NCBI GenBank assembly: GCA_016185395.1
Contig: JACPNR010000004.1
Location: 496,001 to 560,000 of the forward strand
Length of the DNA: 64,000 nucleotides
From: Candidatus Korobacter versatilis
GTDB lineage: Bacteria > Acidobacteriota > Terriglobia > Terriglobales > Acidobacteriaceae
Reading direction: 5' to 3'
The notes beneath the pieces were generated by a model. That model was not told where the DNA came from. It saw only the letters and a list, made by a program, of their open reading frames with translations, and did not search any database. The position numbers and the translations under genes are program-made. Numbering within the stretch: the first letter of the stretch is position 1; every line of letters begins with the position of its first letter. Shown piece after piece: positions 32,917 to 40,891 of this stretch.

Positions 32917-34731
32917 GTGCCCACCTTCGACAACAAGACCATCGCCAGCATCTTTTATGAGACCGCCGACCTCATGGAGGTCCGCAACGACGACCCCTTC
33001 CGCATCCGCTCCTACCGCCGCGCCGCCGAAGCCATCGAGTCGCTCCCCACGCAGGTCGCCGACATGATGTCCGAGCCTAAGCGCCTGCTCGAGATCCCCG
33101 GCATCGGCAAAGGCATGGCCGCGAACCTCACGCAGCTTTTTGCCGAAGGCAAACTCGCGCTCCACACCGAACTGCTCAACCACTACCGCCCCTCGATGCT
33201 CGAGCTGCTCAAGATCTCCGGCCTCGGCCCCAAGACTATCGCCCTCATCTGGGACGCATTCCAGATCTGCGACCTCGACGGTGTTGCCAAGCTTGCCACC
33301 GAAGGCAAACTGCGCGAGCTGCCGCGGCTCTCGGAGAAATCCGAGCAGAAGATCCTCAAGTCCATCGAGAACTACCGCCGCATCTCCGGACGCTTCCATC
33401 TCGACGACGCCGACCGCACCGCCGAACAACTCATCGCGCACATCGCCGCCGCTCCCGGCGTCGAGCGCGTCACCCCTGCCGGCTCCCTGCGCCGCGGACG
33501 CGAGACCGTCGGCGACCTCGACCTGCTCGTCACCGGCAAGATCTTTGCCGAAGCGAAGAAGCCCGGAAAGAACGGCAAGCCCGGCAAGCTTGGCAAGAAG
33601 AATGGCAACGCTTCCGACCCCAAGCGTCAGGCCGTCATCGCCCACGTCCTCCGCTCACCCGGATTGCTCGACGTCCTCGCGCAAGGCGACAACAAGGTCA
33701 GCTTCAAACTCCGCAGCGGCATGCAGGTTGACGTTCGCTTGCTCCCGCCGGAATCCTTCGGCGCGGCGCTGCAGTATTTCACCGGCTCAAAAAACCACAA
33801 CGTGAACCTGCGCCAGCGCGCGCTGAAGCAAGGCCTCACCCTCAACGAATACGGACTTGCCACCATCAAGGGCGACAAGCGCGTCGCGGGCACGACCGAG
33901 GAAGAGGTCTACGCCAAGCTCGGACTCGACTTCATCCCGCCCGAGCTGCGCGAGGATTGCGGCGAACTCGACGCGGCCGCCACGCACGCCCTACCCAGAC
34001 TCATCGAGCAGCGCGACATTCAGGGAGACGTCCACGCGCACACCGTCGAGACCGACGGCAAGAACTCTATCCGCGAGATGGCCGAAGCCGCCCGCGCCCG
34101 CGGCTACAAGTATTGCGCCATCACCGACCACTCCAAGAACCTCGCCTTCGCCAACGGACTCGACGACAAACGCGCCGTCGCGCACATCGCCAAGATCCGC
34201 AAGCACGCGGAAGACATCGAAGGCATCACCGTCCTCGCCGGCATCGAGGTGGACATCCTCGAACACGGCGACCTCGACCTCGCCGACGAAACGCTCGCCG
34301 CCATGGACCTGGTTATCGCCAGCGTCCACTCACATTTCAATCAGGATTCCGCCAAGATGACCGCCCGCCTTTTGCGCGCGCTCTCCAATCCGCACGTTTC
34401 CATCATCGGACATCCCACCGGACGCATCCTCCTCCGCCGCGACGCTTACGCCTTCGACCTCGACGCCGTCCTGCGCGCCGCCGCCGCGAACAAGATCGCC
34501 ATGGAGCACAACGCGTATCCCGATCGCCTCGACCTCTGCGACACCCACCTGCGCCGCGCCCAACAACTCGGCGTGAAGATCGTCATCAACACTGACGCGC
34601 ATCACACCACACACTACGACAAGATCCGCTACGGCATGCTCCAGCTCCGCCGCGCCTGGCTCACCAAGGCCGACGTTCTCAACACCCTCCCCCTCGACCG
34701 CTTCAAAAAAGCCATGAAGCGCCAAGCGTAG
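32917..34731 (+). CDS. polX: DNA polymerase/3'-5' exonuclease PolX
   Basis: Family X repair polymerase with a PHP exonuclease domain, 604 aa from GTG 32917 (the frame is open to 32863). HhH repeats EIPGIGKGMAANL and ISGLGPKTIALIWD, polymerase motif SLRRGRETVGDLDLLV (Asp200/Asp202), PHP motifs GDVHAHTVETDGKNS, AITDHSKNL and GHPTGRILLRR, with NTDAHHT at the end. Residues about 210-235 are a Lys/Gly-rich insertion (KKPGKNGKPGKLGKKNG) right after the first catalytic strand. The TAG stop belongs to an A-type hairpin. Confidence 0.96.
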   Translation: MPTFDNKTIASIFYETADLMEVRNDDPFRIRSYRRAAEAIESLPTQVADMMSEPKRLLEIPGIGKGMAANLTQLFAEGKLALHTELLNHYRPSMLELLKISGLGPKTIALIWDAFQICDLDGVAKLATEGKLRELPRLSEKSEQKILKSIENYRRISGRFHLDDADRTAEQLIAHIAAAPGVERVTPAGSLRRGRETVGDLDLLVTGKIFAEAKKPGKNGKPGKLGKKNGNASDPKRQAVIAHVLRSPGLLDVLAQGDNKVSFKLRSGMQVDVRLLPPESFGAALQYFTGSKNHNVNLRQRALKQGLTLNEYGLATIKGDKRVAGTTEEEVYAKLGLDFIPPELREDCGELDAAATHALPRLIEQRDIQGDVHAHTVETDGKNSIREMAEAARARGYKYCAITDHSKNLAFANGLDDKRAVAHIAKIRKHAEDIEGITVLAGIEVDILEHGDLDLADETLAAMDLVIASVHSHFNQDSAKMTARLLRALSNPHVSIIGHPTGRILLRRDAYAFDLDAVLRAAAANKIAMEHNAYPDRLDLCDTHLRRAQQLGVKIVINTDAHHTTHYDKIRYGMLQLRRAWLTKADVLNTLPLDRFKKAMKRQA

Positions 34732-34775
34732 CGCCGGCGTCCCGCCGGCTGTAGCGGCGGCATCCTGCCGCCGCT
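34728..34775 (+). repeat. A-type double GTAG hairpin at the end of polX
   Basis: GTAGCGCCGGCG-TCC-CGCCGGCT, then GTAGCGGCGGCATCCTGCCG. Supplies the polX stop codon. A D string (CCTCCGTGCCTCCGTGGTAG) follows at 34803-34825. Confidence 0.88.
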
Positions 34776-34893
34776 TACAAGCCGCGCCCGGTCTTAGCAA
34801 AACCTCCGTGCCTCCGTGGTAGATGTCCGGCCCCGGGCCGCAGGCGTAGACTTCTCTATCCAATCCTGCATCTCACGTTAGCGAGAGAAAGCC

Positions 34894-35490
34894 ATGCCCG
34901 ACCAGCCGCAACCCACTCCCCCACCACCCGTGACTCCCGCGCCCAAGCCGCCCTACGACGCCGGCCACACGCCCATCACCGAAGAGATGGACTCCGCCAA
35001 GTGGACGCTTCCTCCCATCATCCCCATCCTCATCGCTGTCGCCGCTGTCGCCATCGTCATCGCCATCGTTTCCTTCGCCAATCGGCAGACTCCCGTGCTC
35101 AACGGCGAGATCACCGACGTGCAGTCCGTCGAGACCTCCGCCGGCGCAAGCACGCTCGTCGCCGTCAACGTCAAGGTCCACAACGCCACCGCCCAGACCA
35201 TCCATATCAAGTCCGTGAGCACCACCGTGCAGCTCGCCGACAAACCCGGGCCGCTCACCGACGAGGCCGCGTCCTTCGGCGACTTCGATCGCTACTACGC
35301 CGGCATCCCGGCCATCAAGACCAACGCCATTGACCCGCTCAAGCCCGACACGCGTATCGCTCCCGGCACCGACCACGCCGGCCGCGTCATCTTCAGCTTC
35401 CCCATCCCCAAAGCGCAGTTCGACGCGCGCAAGTCCCTCGCCATCAAGATCAACCTCTACGACCACAACCCGGTCGTCATCACGAAGTAG
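34894..35490 (+). CDS. membrane-anchored hypothetical protein, 198 aa
   Basis: Not recognised. Pro-rich cytosolic N-terminus (QPTPPPPVTPAPKPP), one TM helix (PIIPILIAVAAVAIVIAIVS, residues about 43-63), then an extracytoplasmic beta-rich domain (VAVNVKVHNATAQTIHIKSV) like FxLYD-type or other Ig-like modules that bind partners in the periplasm. The last residues are YDHNPVVITK. Confidence 0.72.
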   Translation: MPDQPQPTPPPPVTPAPKPPYDAGHTPITEEMDSAKWTLPPIIPILIAVAAVAIVIAIVSFANRQTPVLNGEITDVQSVETSAGASTLVAVNVKVHNATAQTIHIKSVSTTVQLADKPGPLTDEAASFGDFDRYYAGIPAIKTNAIDPLKPDTRIAPGTDHAGRVIFSFPIPKAQFDARKSLAIKINLYDHNPVVITK

Positions 35491-35575
35491 GATTTTGATT
35501 TTGATGGGCGTGTGTGCCGGGGCCCCCGCCGGCACGGGTGCTACCAGGACTCGTCTGGACGCGAACGGCCCCGCG

Positions 35576-36271
35576 CTACCGGCGCCGTCCCAATAACCGC
35601 AAGAGCATCAGGAACAGGTTGATGAAGTCCAGGTAGAGCGCGAGCGCGCCCATCACCGAGCCCTTCTTCGCTTCTTCCGACCCTTCCACGCTGGCTGCGT
35701 GCATCTGCTTTATCTTTTGAGCGTCGTAGGCCGTCAGCCCCACGAAGATCAGGATGCCCGCGTAGGTCGTCACCCAGTAAAGCGCCGTCGAGTGCAGGAA
35801 CACGTTTACTACACTGGCCAGGATCAATCCGATCAGCGCCATGAAGCAGAAGCTGCCCACCGACGTCAGGTCGCGCTGTGTCGCCATGCCGTACACGCAC
35901 ATCGCGCCGAACGTTCCAGCCGTCACGAAGAAAGTGGTCGCAATCGATTCCCGCGTGTAGGCGAGGAAGATCACCGCTAGCGTCATGCCGTTCACGCCCG
36001 CGTACACCAGGAACATCGAGGTCGCGATCCCCGCGGACATCTTGCCGATCGCCGCCGTCAGGATCCACACCAGCGCCAGCTCGAGCAGCAGCAGTCCCCA
36101 GAACACGGCCCGGTTCATGATGATGGCGTTCACCATGTCGGCATCGTTGGCCACGACCCACGCGACCATGCCGGTCAGCGTGAGCCCGGCCGCCATCCAG
36201 CCATAGACGCGCTGGATGAACGTCTTCTCCGCCGCCGCGACGTTTCCGAGTGTGTAGCCTTGCGCTGACAT
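35576..36271 (-). CDS. Bax inhibitor-1 (BI-1/YccA) family membrane protein
   Basis: 231 aa, seven TM helices. Family features: FIQRVYGWMAAGLTLTG at the N-terminus, GMTLAVIFLAYTRESI in the middle and TAYDAQKIKQM plus ALALYLDFINLFLMLLRLLG at the C-terminus (calcium-leak channel Asp pair region). Eight nt after the coiled-coil gene on the same strand, likely one operon. Confidence 0.92.
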   Translation of the reverse strand: MSAQGYTLGNVAAAEKTFIQRVYGWMAAGLTLTGMVAWVVANDADMVNAIIMNRAVFWGLLLLELALVWILTAAIGKMSAGIATSMFLVYAGVNGMTLAVIFLAYTRESIATTFFVTAGTFGAMCVYGMATQRDLTSVGSFCFMALIGLILASVVNVFLHSTALYWVTTYAGILIFVGLTAYDAQKIKQMHAASVEGSEEAKKGSVMGALALYLDFINLFLMLLRLLGRRR

Positions 36272-36279
36272 TCGCTCTC

Positions 36280-37071
36280 CTATCGCGCCGGGAATGGCGG
36301 CGCCTTGGGCGTTGCCAGATACCCGCGGATCACATTCTTGTCCACCGACATGACCACGATCTCGTACATCTGGTGCTCGCGCCCGGTGATGAGCTGCATT
36401 GGCTCGAACGCCGTGCGGTCTTTCTTCTCGATGGTCTTGTCGTCGGCCATCACGTTCATCGTGAACTTGCTTTTCTTCGGGTCCGCCTTCTTCAACTGCA
36501 GGCTGATGGTCCCGACCGGCGTCGGCTTCGCGCCCTTCTGCAGCGTGAACTCGATGATGTTGCGGTCGCCCTTATGTTTCAGAAACTCCAGGTCGTCGCG
36601 CGTCTTCGCGATCAATCCGCTCTGCTGGCCGAGGTCGCCGATCGTCCGTTCCAGCTTCGCCTTGGTTGCTTCCAGTTCGCTTCTCGTGGATGCCACGTCC
36701 GTCTTGACCGCGCCCACATCCGTCTTCACGCCCGCCACCTGCGTGCTCACTTCGCCGATCTGCGCCTTCTGCTGCTCCGACAAACGCGACTCGCTGGCGC
36801 GCTGCTGCCGCTGCAAGTCCGCCGTCCGCGCCGCCAGCTCTTTTTCCGTCATGCCGACCTTCGACGCCAGCGTCTCGGTGGACGCCTTCAGCTTCGCGTC
36901 CGTCTCGGTCAGCTTTTTTTCCATCTCCGTCTGGCTCTTCTGCATCGTCGTCAGGCGGTCGTTCAGGTTGTAGAAAAAGACCAGCGACGCCACCACGTAC
37001 ATCCCCGCGATCGCGATCAGCACGTACTTCAGCGGACTTCCCTCGTTCATCTCGACTGGCTCGTCAGACAT
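36280..37071 (-). CDS. single-TM coiled-coil protein, 263 aa
   Basis: Unrecognised. One TM helix (KYVLIAIAGMYVVASLVFF, about 15-33), then about 130 residues of coiled coil (TTMQKSQTEMEKKLTETDAK; VSTQVAGVKTDVGAVKTDVA with an 11-residue near-repeat), then a C-terminal globular domain (RNIIEFTLQKG; VMSVDKNVIRGYLATPK). Probably anchored in the inner membrane with the coil outside. Co-directional with the BI-1 gene. Confidence 0.78.
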   Translation of the reverse strand: MSDEPVEMNEGSPLKYVLIAIAGMYVVASLVFFYNLNDRLTTMQKSQTEMEKKLTETDAKLKASTETLASKVGMTEKELAARTADLQRQQRASESRLSEQQKAQIGEVSTQVAGVKTDVGAVKTDVASTRSELEATKAKLERTIGDLGQQSGLIAKTRDDLEFLKHKGDRNIIEFTLQKGAKPTPVGTISLQLKKADPKKSKFTMNVMADDKTIEKKDRTAFEPMQLITGREHQMYEIVVMSVDKNVIRGYLATPKAPPFPAR

Positions 37072-37320
37072 GGCACTCCCCTCGTTCTCTTAGACGGTTC
37101 GTGCGCACATTGTTGTGCAGGAACTCTGGACTGTCAATCTGTCGGAGGTTTCCTTCGCCGGCGGTGACGCATCTGTGCGTGCCACATCCTTTGCGGGGCC
37201 GGTTCATCGCACAGCAAAGGTGGGAGGAAAGCTGCCGGCACAGCGCGCAGGACTGGTGTGGGCGCGGTTAAGCGCGCCCACGCCTTTAACTTGGCGAGCG
37301 ACGGACGACTAGCGACCTCT

Positions 37321-37719
37321 TTAGTGGGTCGCCGGTGTCCGCGCCGAGGTCCGCTCTTCCCGGCCCATCAGGTGGAAGTCCGCGTACTGGCGCGCGTTCT
37401 CCGCGATCGCCGTCCACGGCACCTCGAGCCCGGTGACGAACACTTTCTTGAAGCCGAGCTTCGCCGCCGCCATGCACACGCGCGACAACGCCTCGATCTC
37501 CGAGAACGAGTAGGTCACGTGCAGAAAGTGGCTGCCGTTCTCTTCTTTCCACTCCGTGCACGTCGCTTGGTTGTGGGCCAGTTTGCGCGCCCGCTGGAAT
37601 TCAGGCGTGCCGTCGTTCTGCAACAGGACAGTGAACCCGTCAAAGCCCAGCATCAGGCCGCAGCGTTCGCACAATGTGTATGGCGGAACGCCGGAAGAAC
37701 AACGCGGACATCTCGTCAT
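37321..37719 (-). CDS. hypothetical protein with N-terminal zinc ribbon
   Basis: 132 aa. MTRCPRCSSGVPPYTLCERC forms a clear CxxC...CxxC zinc ribbon. The rest (LSRVCMAAAKLGFKKVFVTG) has no recognised fold. No signal or TM. Could be a nucleic-acid or protein adaptor. Confidence 0.7.
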   Translation of the reverse strand: MTRCPRCSSGVPPYTLCERCGLMLGFDGFTVLLQNDGTPEFQRARKLAHNQATCTEWKEENGSHFLHVTYSFSEIEALSRVCMAAAKLGFKKVFVTGLEVPWTAIAENARQYADFHLMGREERTSARTPATH

Positions 37720-37912
37720 GCAAGATCCTCCGTTGGTGTTCCCGCTTCTTTCCTCGTGCGGTTCCCTATTCTCCCGTTCAGTCCGCGATTCTTCTTACCT
37801 CTGCCTATCGCGTCCTGTTGTGATTGAACCACGATTGCATTTCGAATCGCAATAACTTTTCTGGCACGCGCACTTTCACGCACACCGATGTGGTGCCCGA
37901 CGCCACGTTGAG

Positions 37913-37988
37913 TCACACTCTTTGCGCTTGTCGAGCTGGATCGGATTCACACTCTTTGTGATTTCTAATCGAAGTCGCACTCATTGCG
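37913..37988 (+). repeat. three spaced copies of a 14-bp motif
   Basis: TCACACTCTTTGCG (37913), TCACACTCTTTGTG (37947) and TCGCACTCATTGCG (37975), spaced 34 and 28 nt. They lie in the 506-nt gap 37720-38225, which otherwise has no gene. Could be operator sites for the sortase operon or the opposite gene. Confidence 0.6.
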
Positions 37989-37989
37989 A

Positions 37990-38055
37990 ATGTCATTCTG
38001 AGCGTAGCGCTCGGTTGCCGAGGCGAGACCCAGCGCGCAGTCGAAGCATCACTGC
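37990..38055 (+). repeat. C-type dispersed element
   Basis: TGTCATTCTGAGCGTAGCGC, self-complementary inner sequence, then CAGTCGAAGCATCACTGC. Confidence 0.8.
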
Positions 38056-38225
38056 CGCCACGAGACGCTGCGCTGGGAATCGGCGGGTTCGCACCTTCCG
38101 GCAGCAACGGTTAAAGTCCCTGCGCCACAATCCACACCTAGACCCTTCTCCGAGACATCTCCCGCCACCACTTCGCACTCCCATATTCAACAGTTCCCCA
38201 ACTGTGCTGTTTGGAGTGACGAGCC

Positions 38226-38696
38226 ATGAAGCTCCGTCTGTTTTTGGTCCTTGCCTTGGCGATCACCGTGGTTGCGATCGCCCAGACCGCGACGCCCGCG
38301 CAACCAACCCTTCGCATTGTCTCGCCCAAGTCGGCGGAAAAAGTTTCCGCGAGCTTCGTCACTGTGCGCTGGGAGTTGCTCAATCCCGCCAGCAGCGCCA
38401 ACAGTTCCCCCACGTTCATGGTCCGCCTCGATGGACAAGACGCCATCCGCACCACCGACACCGAGTTCACCTTCAGCGGACTCGCCGCCGGTCGCCACAG
38501 CCTGGTCCTCCAGCTCGTCGACGCCAACGACACTCCCATCAACGGCGCGCACGCCGAAGTCACCTTCACCGTCTCCGCCCCTGTCCCCATGCCGGCCGAC
38601 ACCACTCCCGACCACACCGACATCGTCCGCCAGACCTCCCTCACCCCGCCGCCTCTCGTTCTAGGACGTTGCGAGACTCTGGATTCCCGCATCTAA
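38226..38696 (+). CDS. secreted Ig-like domain protein, 156 aa, next to a sortase
   Basis: Signal peptide KLRLFLVLALAITVVAIAQ, then one beta-sandwich domain (IVSPKSAEKVSASFVTVRWE; FSGLAAGRHSLVLQLVDAND). The last 30 residues are Pro/Thr-rich and end without a TM helix or a clear LPxTG motif, so it is not an obvious sortase substrate. The stop lies 6 nt before the sortase ATG, so the two form an operon. GGAG precedes the start. Confidence 0.75.
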   Translation: MKLRLFLVLALAITVVAIAQTATPAQPTLRIVSPKSAEKVSASFVTVRWELLNPASSANSSPTFMVRLDGQDAIRTTDTEFTFSGLAAGRHSLVLQLVDANDTPINGAHAEVTFTVSAPVPMPADTTPDHTDIVRQTSLTPPPLVLGRCETLDSRI

Positions 38697-38702
38697 GGAT
38701 CC

Positions 38703-39419
38703 ATGCATCGGCTCTCCGGGCTTCGGGCCCGTCTCTCGCAACTCGGCACACGGCCCCTCGGGCGCGGCATCACCGTGCGCCGCGCCTGGCCCTTCGCGCT
38801 CATCCTCGCCGGCCTCGCGCTCGTCATCTACGTCGCCGCGCAATACGGCACGATGGCCTGGGAGCAGCACCGCCTCGCCCGGCAGTGGGAGGAGCACTAC
38901 GAGGCGCAGCAGAACGCGCCCGCCGGCTCGCCCGCCATCATCGACGGCGGACTCATCCGCGTCTCCATCCCCAAGATCGAGCTCGACGCCATCGTCGTCG
39001 AAGGCACCACCTACAAGAAGCTGCTCGTCGGTCCCGGACACATGGAGAAGACCGCTCTCCCCGGCGAGACCGGCAACGCCGTCATCACCGCGCACCGCGA
39101 CACTTTCTTCCGCCGCATCTTCGAGCTGAAGAAAGGGGACGAGATTCTCGTCCGCCGCCGCGGCGAGGTCTTCCGCTTCCAGGTCACCGGCAAGCAGGTT
39201 GTCGACCCGAGCGACATCTCCGTTACCCGGCAATCTGAGGACGCGCGCCTCACCCTCATCACCTGCTATCCCACGTACTTCATCGGCCCGGCGCCCGAGC
39301 GCCTCGTGGTCTTCTCCAAACTCCTCGACCGCTCGCCAGACACCGCGCGCGCGGCGGCCACCTCCCCCACCAGCGAACTCCCAGCGCCACGCGACTCCGC
39401 CGGCGGTACGTCGCACTAG
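38703..39419 (+). CDS. sortase (class D/E-like transpeptidase)
   Basis: 238 aa. N-terminal TM anchor (WPFALILAGLALVIYVAA, about 29-47). Complete catalytic set: His131 in AVITAHRDTFFR, Cys188 in LTLITCYPTYF and Arg200 in GPAPERLVVFS. RVSIPKIELDAIVVEG marks the sortase barrel. Sortases are rare in diderms; no LPxTG-like protein is found nearby. The C-terminal 30 residues are disordered. Confidence 0.9.
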   Translation: MHRLSGLRARLSQLGTRPLGRGITVRRAWPFALILAGLALVIYVAAQYGTMAWEQHRLARQWEEHYEAQQNAPAGSPAIIDGGLIRVSIPKIELDAIVVEGTTYKKLLVGPGHMEKTALPGETGNAVITAHRDTFFRRIFELKKGDEILVRRRGEVFRFQVTGKQVVDPSDISVTRQSEDARLTLITCYPTYFIGPAPERLVVFSKLLDRSPDTARAAATSPTSELPAPRDSAGGTSH

Positions 39420-39423
39420 CATT

Positions 39424-39475
39424 TCTCTGTGAACCTCTGTGTCCCTCTGCCTCTCTGTGGTTGGTTCTTCCTGAT
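39424..39475 (+). repeat. D-type repeat
   Basis: CTCTGTGAACCTCTGTGTCC and CTCTGCCTCTCTGTGGTTGG, between the sortase and thiO. Confidence 0.7.
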
Positions 39476-39481
39476 TCGCAC

Positions 39482-39487
39482 TAGAAT
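39482..39487 (+). promoter_or_regulatory. TAGAAT -10-like element 6 nt before thiO
   Basis: TAGAAT with ATG at 39494, no Shine-Dalgarno; TTGGTT at 39461-39466 could be a -35 with a 15-nt spacer. Confidence 0.45.
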
Positions 39488-39493
39488 CAGAGC

Positions 39494-40603
39494 ATGACCC
39501 ACCACGATGCCATCGTCTGCGGCGCCGGCGTCATCGGCCTCTCGCTGGCGCTGGAACTCCGCAAGCGCGGCCTCCGCGTCCTCATCCTCGAACGCGCCGC
39601 TCCCGGCGGAGAATCCTCGCACGCCGCCGCCGGCATGCTCGCCTGTTGTGCTCAAGAAGCGCCGGAGTCGCATCCGCATCGCGCACTCCATGCCCTCGCC
39701 GAAGCCAGTTACCGCATGTATCCGGGATTCGTTCGCGCGGTGGAAACCGCCTCCGGCATGAAGGTCGATCTCCGCCGCGAAGGCACGCTCCAGCTGCTCG
39801 ACGCCGCCGAGCCATTGCCGTCTTCCGAAAGCTCACGCGTCCTTGCTCCCGGGGAGCTCGCGCGTCTCGAGCCGCGCATCGCCGGCGAATACCGCGCCGT
39901 GCTGCTCAATGAAGCCACCCTCGATCCGCGCGCGCTCTGCGTCGCCCTCGAACGCGCCGCCCGGCACGACAACATCGATCTCGCCACCGGCTCGCCTGTC
40001 ACGTCGTTGCGCTTCGAGGCCGGCAAGCTCACCGGCGTTCGCACGGATCGCGCCGAGTACGCCGCGCCCATCGTCGTGAATTGCTGCGGCGCTTGGTCTG
40101 CTGAACTGGAGTCTGTTGACCTCGAGTCGAGCGACGGTACCACCGCCAGTACGCACCTGCCCACGCGCCCGATGAAAGGCCAGATGCTCTCCGTCGTCGG
40201 CGCGGTGCCCGTCGTCCGCCACACCATCTGCGCACACAACGTCTACCTCGTTCCCCGTACCGACGGACGCCTCCTCATCGGCGCCACCGTCGAAGATGTG
40301 GGCTTCGACAAGCGCGTCGTCCCCGAGGCCATCCAGCGCCTCCATCAGGCCGCCGCTGATCTCATTCCGGACATCGGTGAGATGAAGATCCACGAAGCCT
40401 GGGCCGGCCTCCGCCCCGCCACGCCCGACGACCTCCCTATCCTCGGCCCCACTTCCATCCCCGGATACTTCGTCGCCACCGGACACTTCCGCGACGGCAT
40501 CCTGCTCGCCCCCATCACCGCCCGCGTCATGGCCGACCTCATCACCGGCGCGCCACCAGCCTTCGACCTCGCGCCCTTCAGTCCCGACCGCTTCGCCAAG
40601 TGA
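39494..40603 (+). CDS. thiO: glycine oxidase ThiO-like FAD-dependent oxidoreductase
   Basis: Oxidises glycine to the imine for thiazole synthesis, or a related D-amino acid. 369 aa of the DAO fold. N-terminal dinucleotide motif AIVCGAGVIGLSLALEL, then AAAGMLACCAQE, and the C-terminal WAGLRPATPDDLPILG and FRDGILLAPITARVM typical of ThiO. No thi gene is adjacent, so thiamine function rests on sequence pattern only. Confidence 0.85.
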   Translation: MTHHDAIVCGAGVIGLSLALELRKRGLRVLILERAAPGGESSHAAAGMLACCAQEAPESHPHRALHALAEASYRMYPGFVRAVETASGMKVDLRREGTLQLLDAAEPLPSSESSRVLAPGELARLEPRIAGEYRAVLLNEATLDPRALCVALERAARHDNIDLATGSPVTSLRFEAGKLTGVRTDRAEYAAPIVVNCCGAWSAELESVDLESSDGTTASTHLPTRPMKGQMLSVVGAVPVVRHTICAHNVYLVPRTDGRLLIGATVEDVGFDKRVVPEAIQRLHQAAADLIPDIGEMKIHEAWAGLRPATPDDLPILGPTSIPGYFVATGHFRDGILLAPITARVMADLITGAPPAFDLAPFSPDRFAK

Positions 40604-40621
40604 TTCGGTTCTGACTTACAT

Positions 40622-40842
40622 CTCGAGCCCGCCGCGGCGGGCGAGAGAGCCCTATCGCCACCATACCGTTCGCGCAGCCCACGCTATGCTCACGCTCTCC
40701 CATGGAGGACCTTCGTGCGCCTTGCCTTCGTGCCCTTCGTGTGAACGCTTTCACTCTTTTATCTCCGTGCCTCCGTGGTGGGCTTGGTTTTTGCACTTTT
40801 CATTCCGACGGAGGCGCAGTCGAAGACCCTACCGCGCCCACG
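40622..40842 (+). repeat. C-D-C repeat block
   Basis: GAGCCCGCCGCGGCGGGCGA (C core), CCTTCGTGCGCCTTGCCTTC and CTCCGTGCCTCCGTGGTGGG (D), then a degenerate C copy CATTCCGACGGAGGCGCAGT. The open frame from 40775 through it is spurious. Confidence 0.75.
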
Positions 40843-40855
40843 TCCTCAACTTCGC

Positions 40856-40861
40856 TATACT
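40856..40861 (+). promoter_or_regulatory. TATACT -10-like element before the M20 dipeptidase
   Basis: TATACT lies 3 nt before ATG 40865 and 30 nt before ATG 40892; only the latter has a Shine-Dalgarno (ACGGAG). Confidence 0.5.
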
Positions 40862-40891
40862 AAAATGTTGCTCACTCTCCACGGAGCCCCC

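Noticed and set aside
38600-38700. Frameshift hiding a sorting signal in the Ig-like protein
   Set aside because: I read the other plus-strand frames through the end of the gene and saw neither LPxTG-like motif nor hydrophobic tail; the short tail seems genuine.
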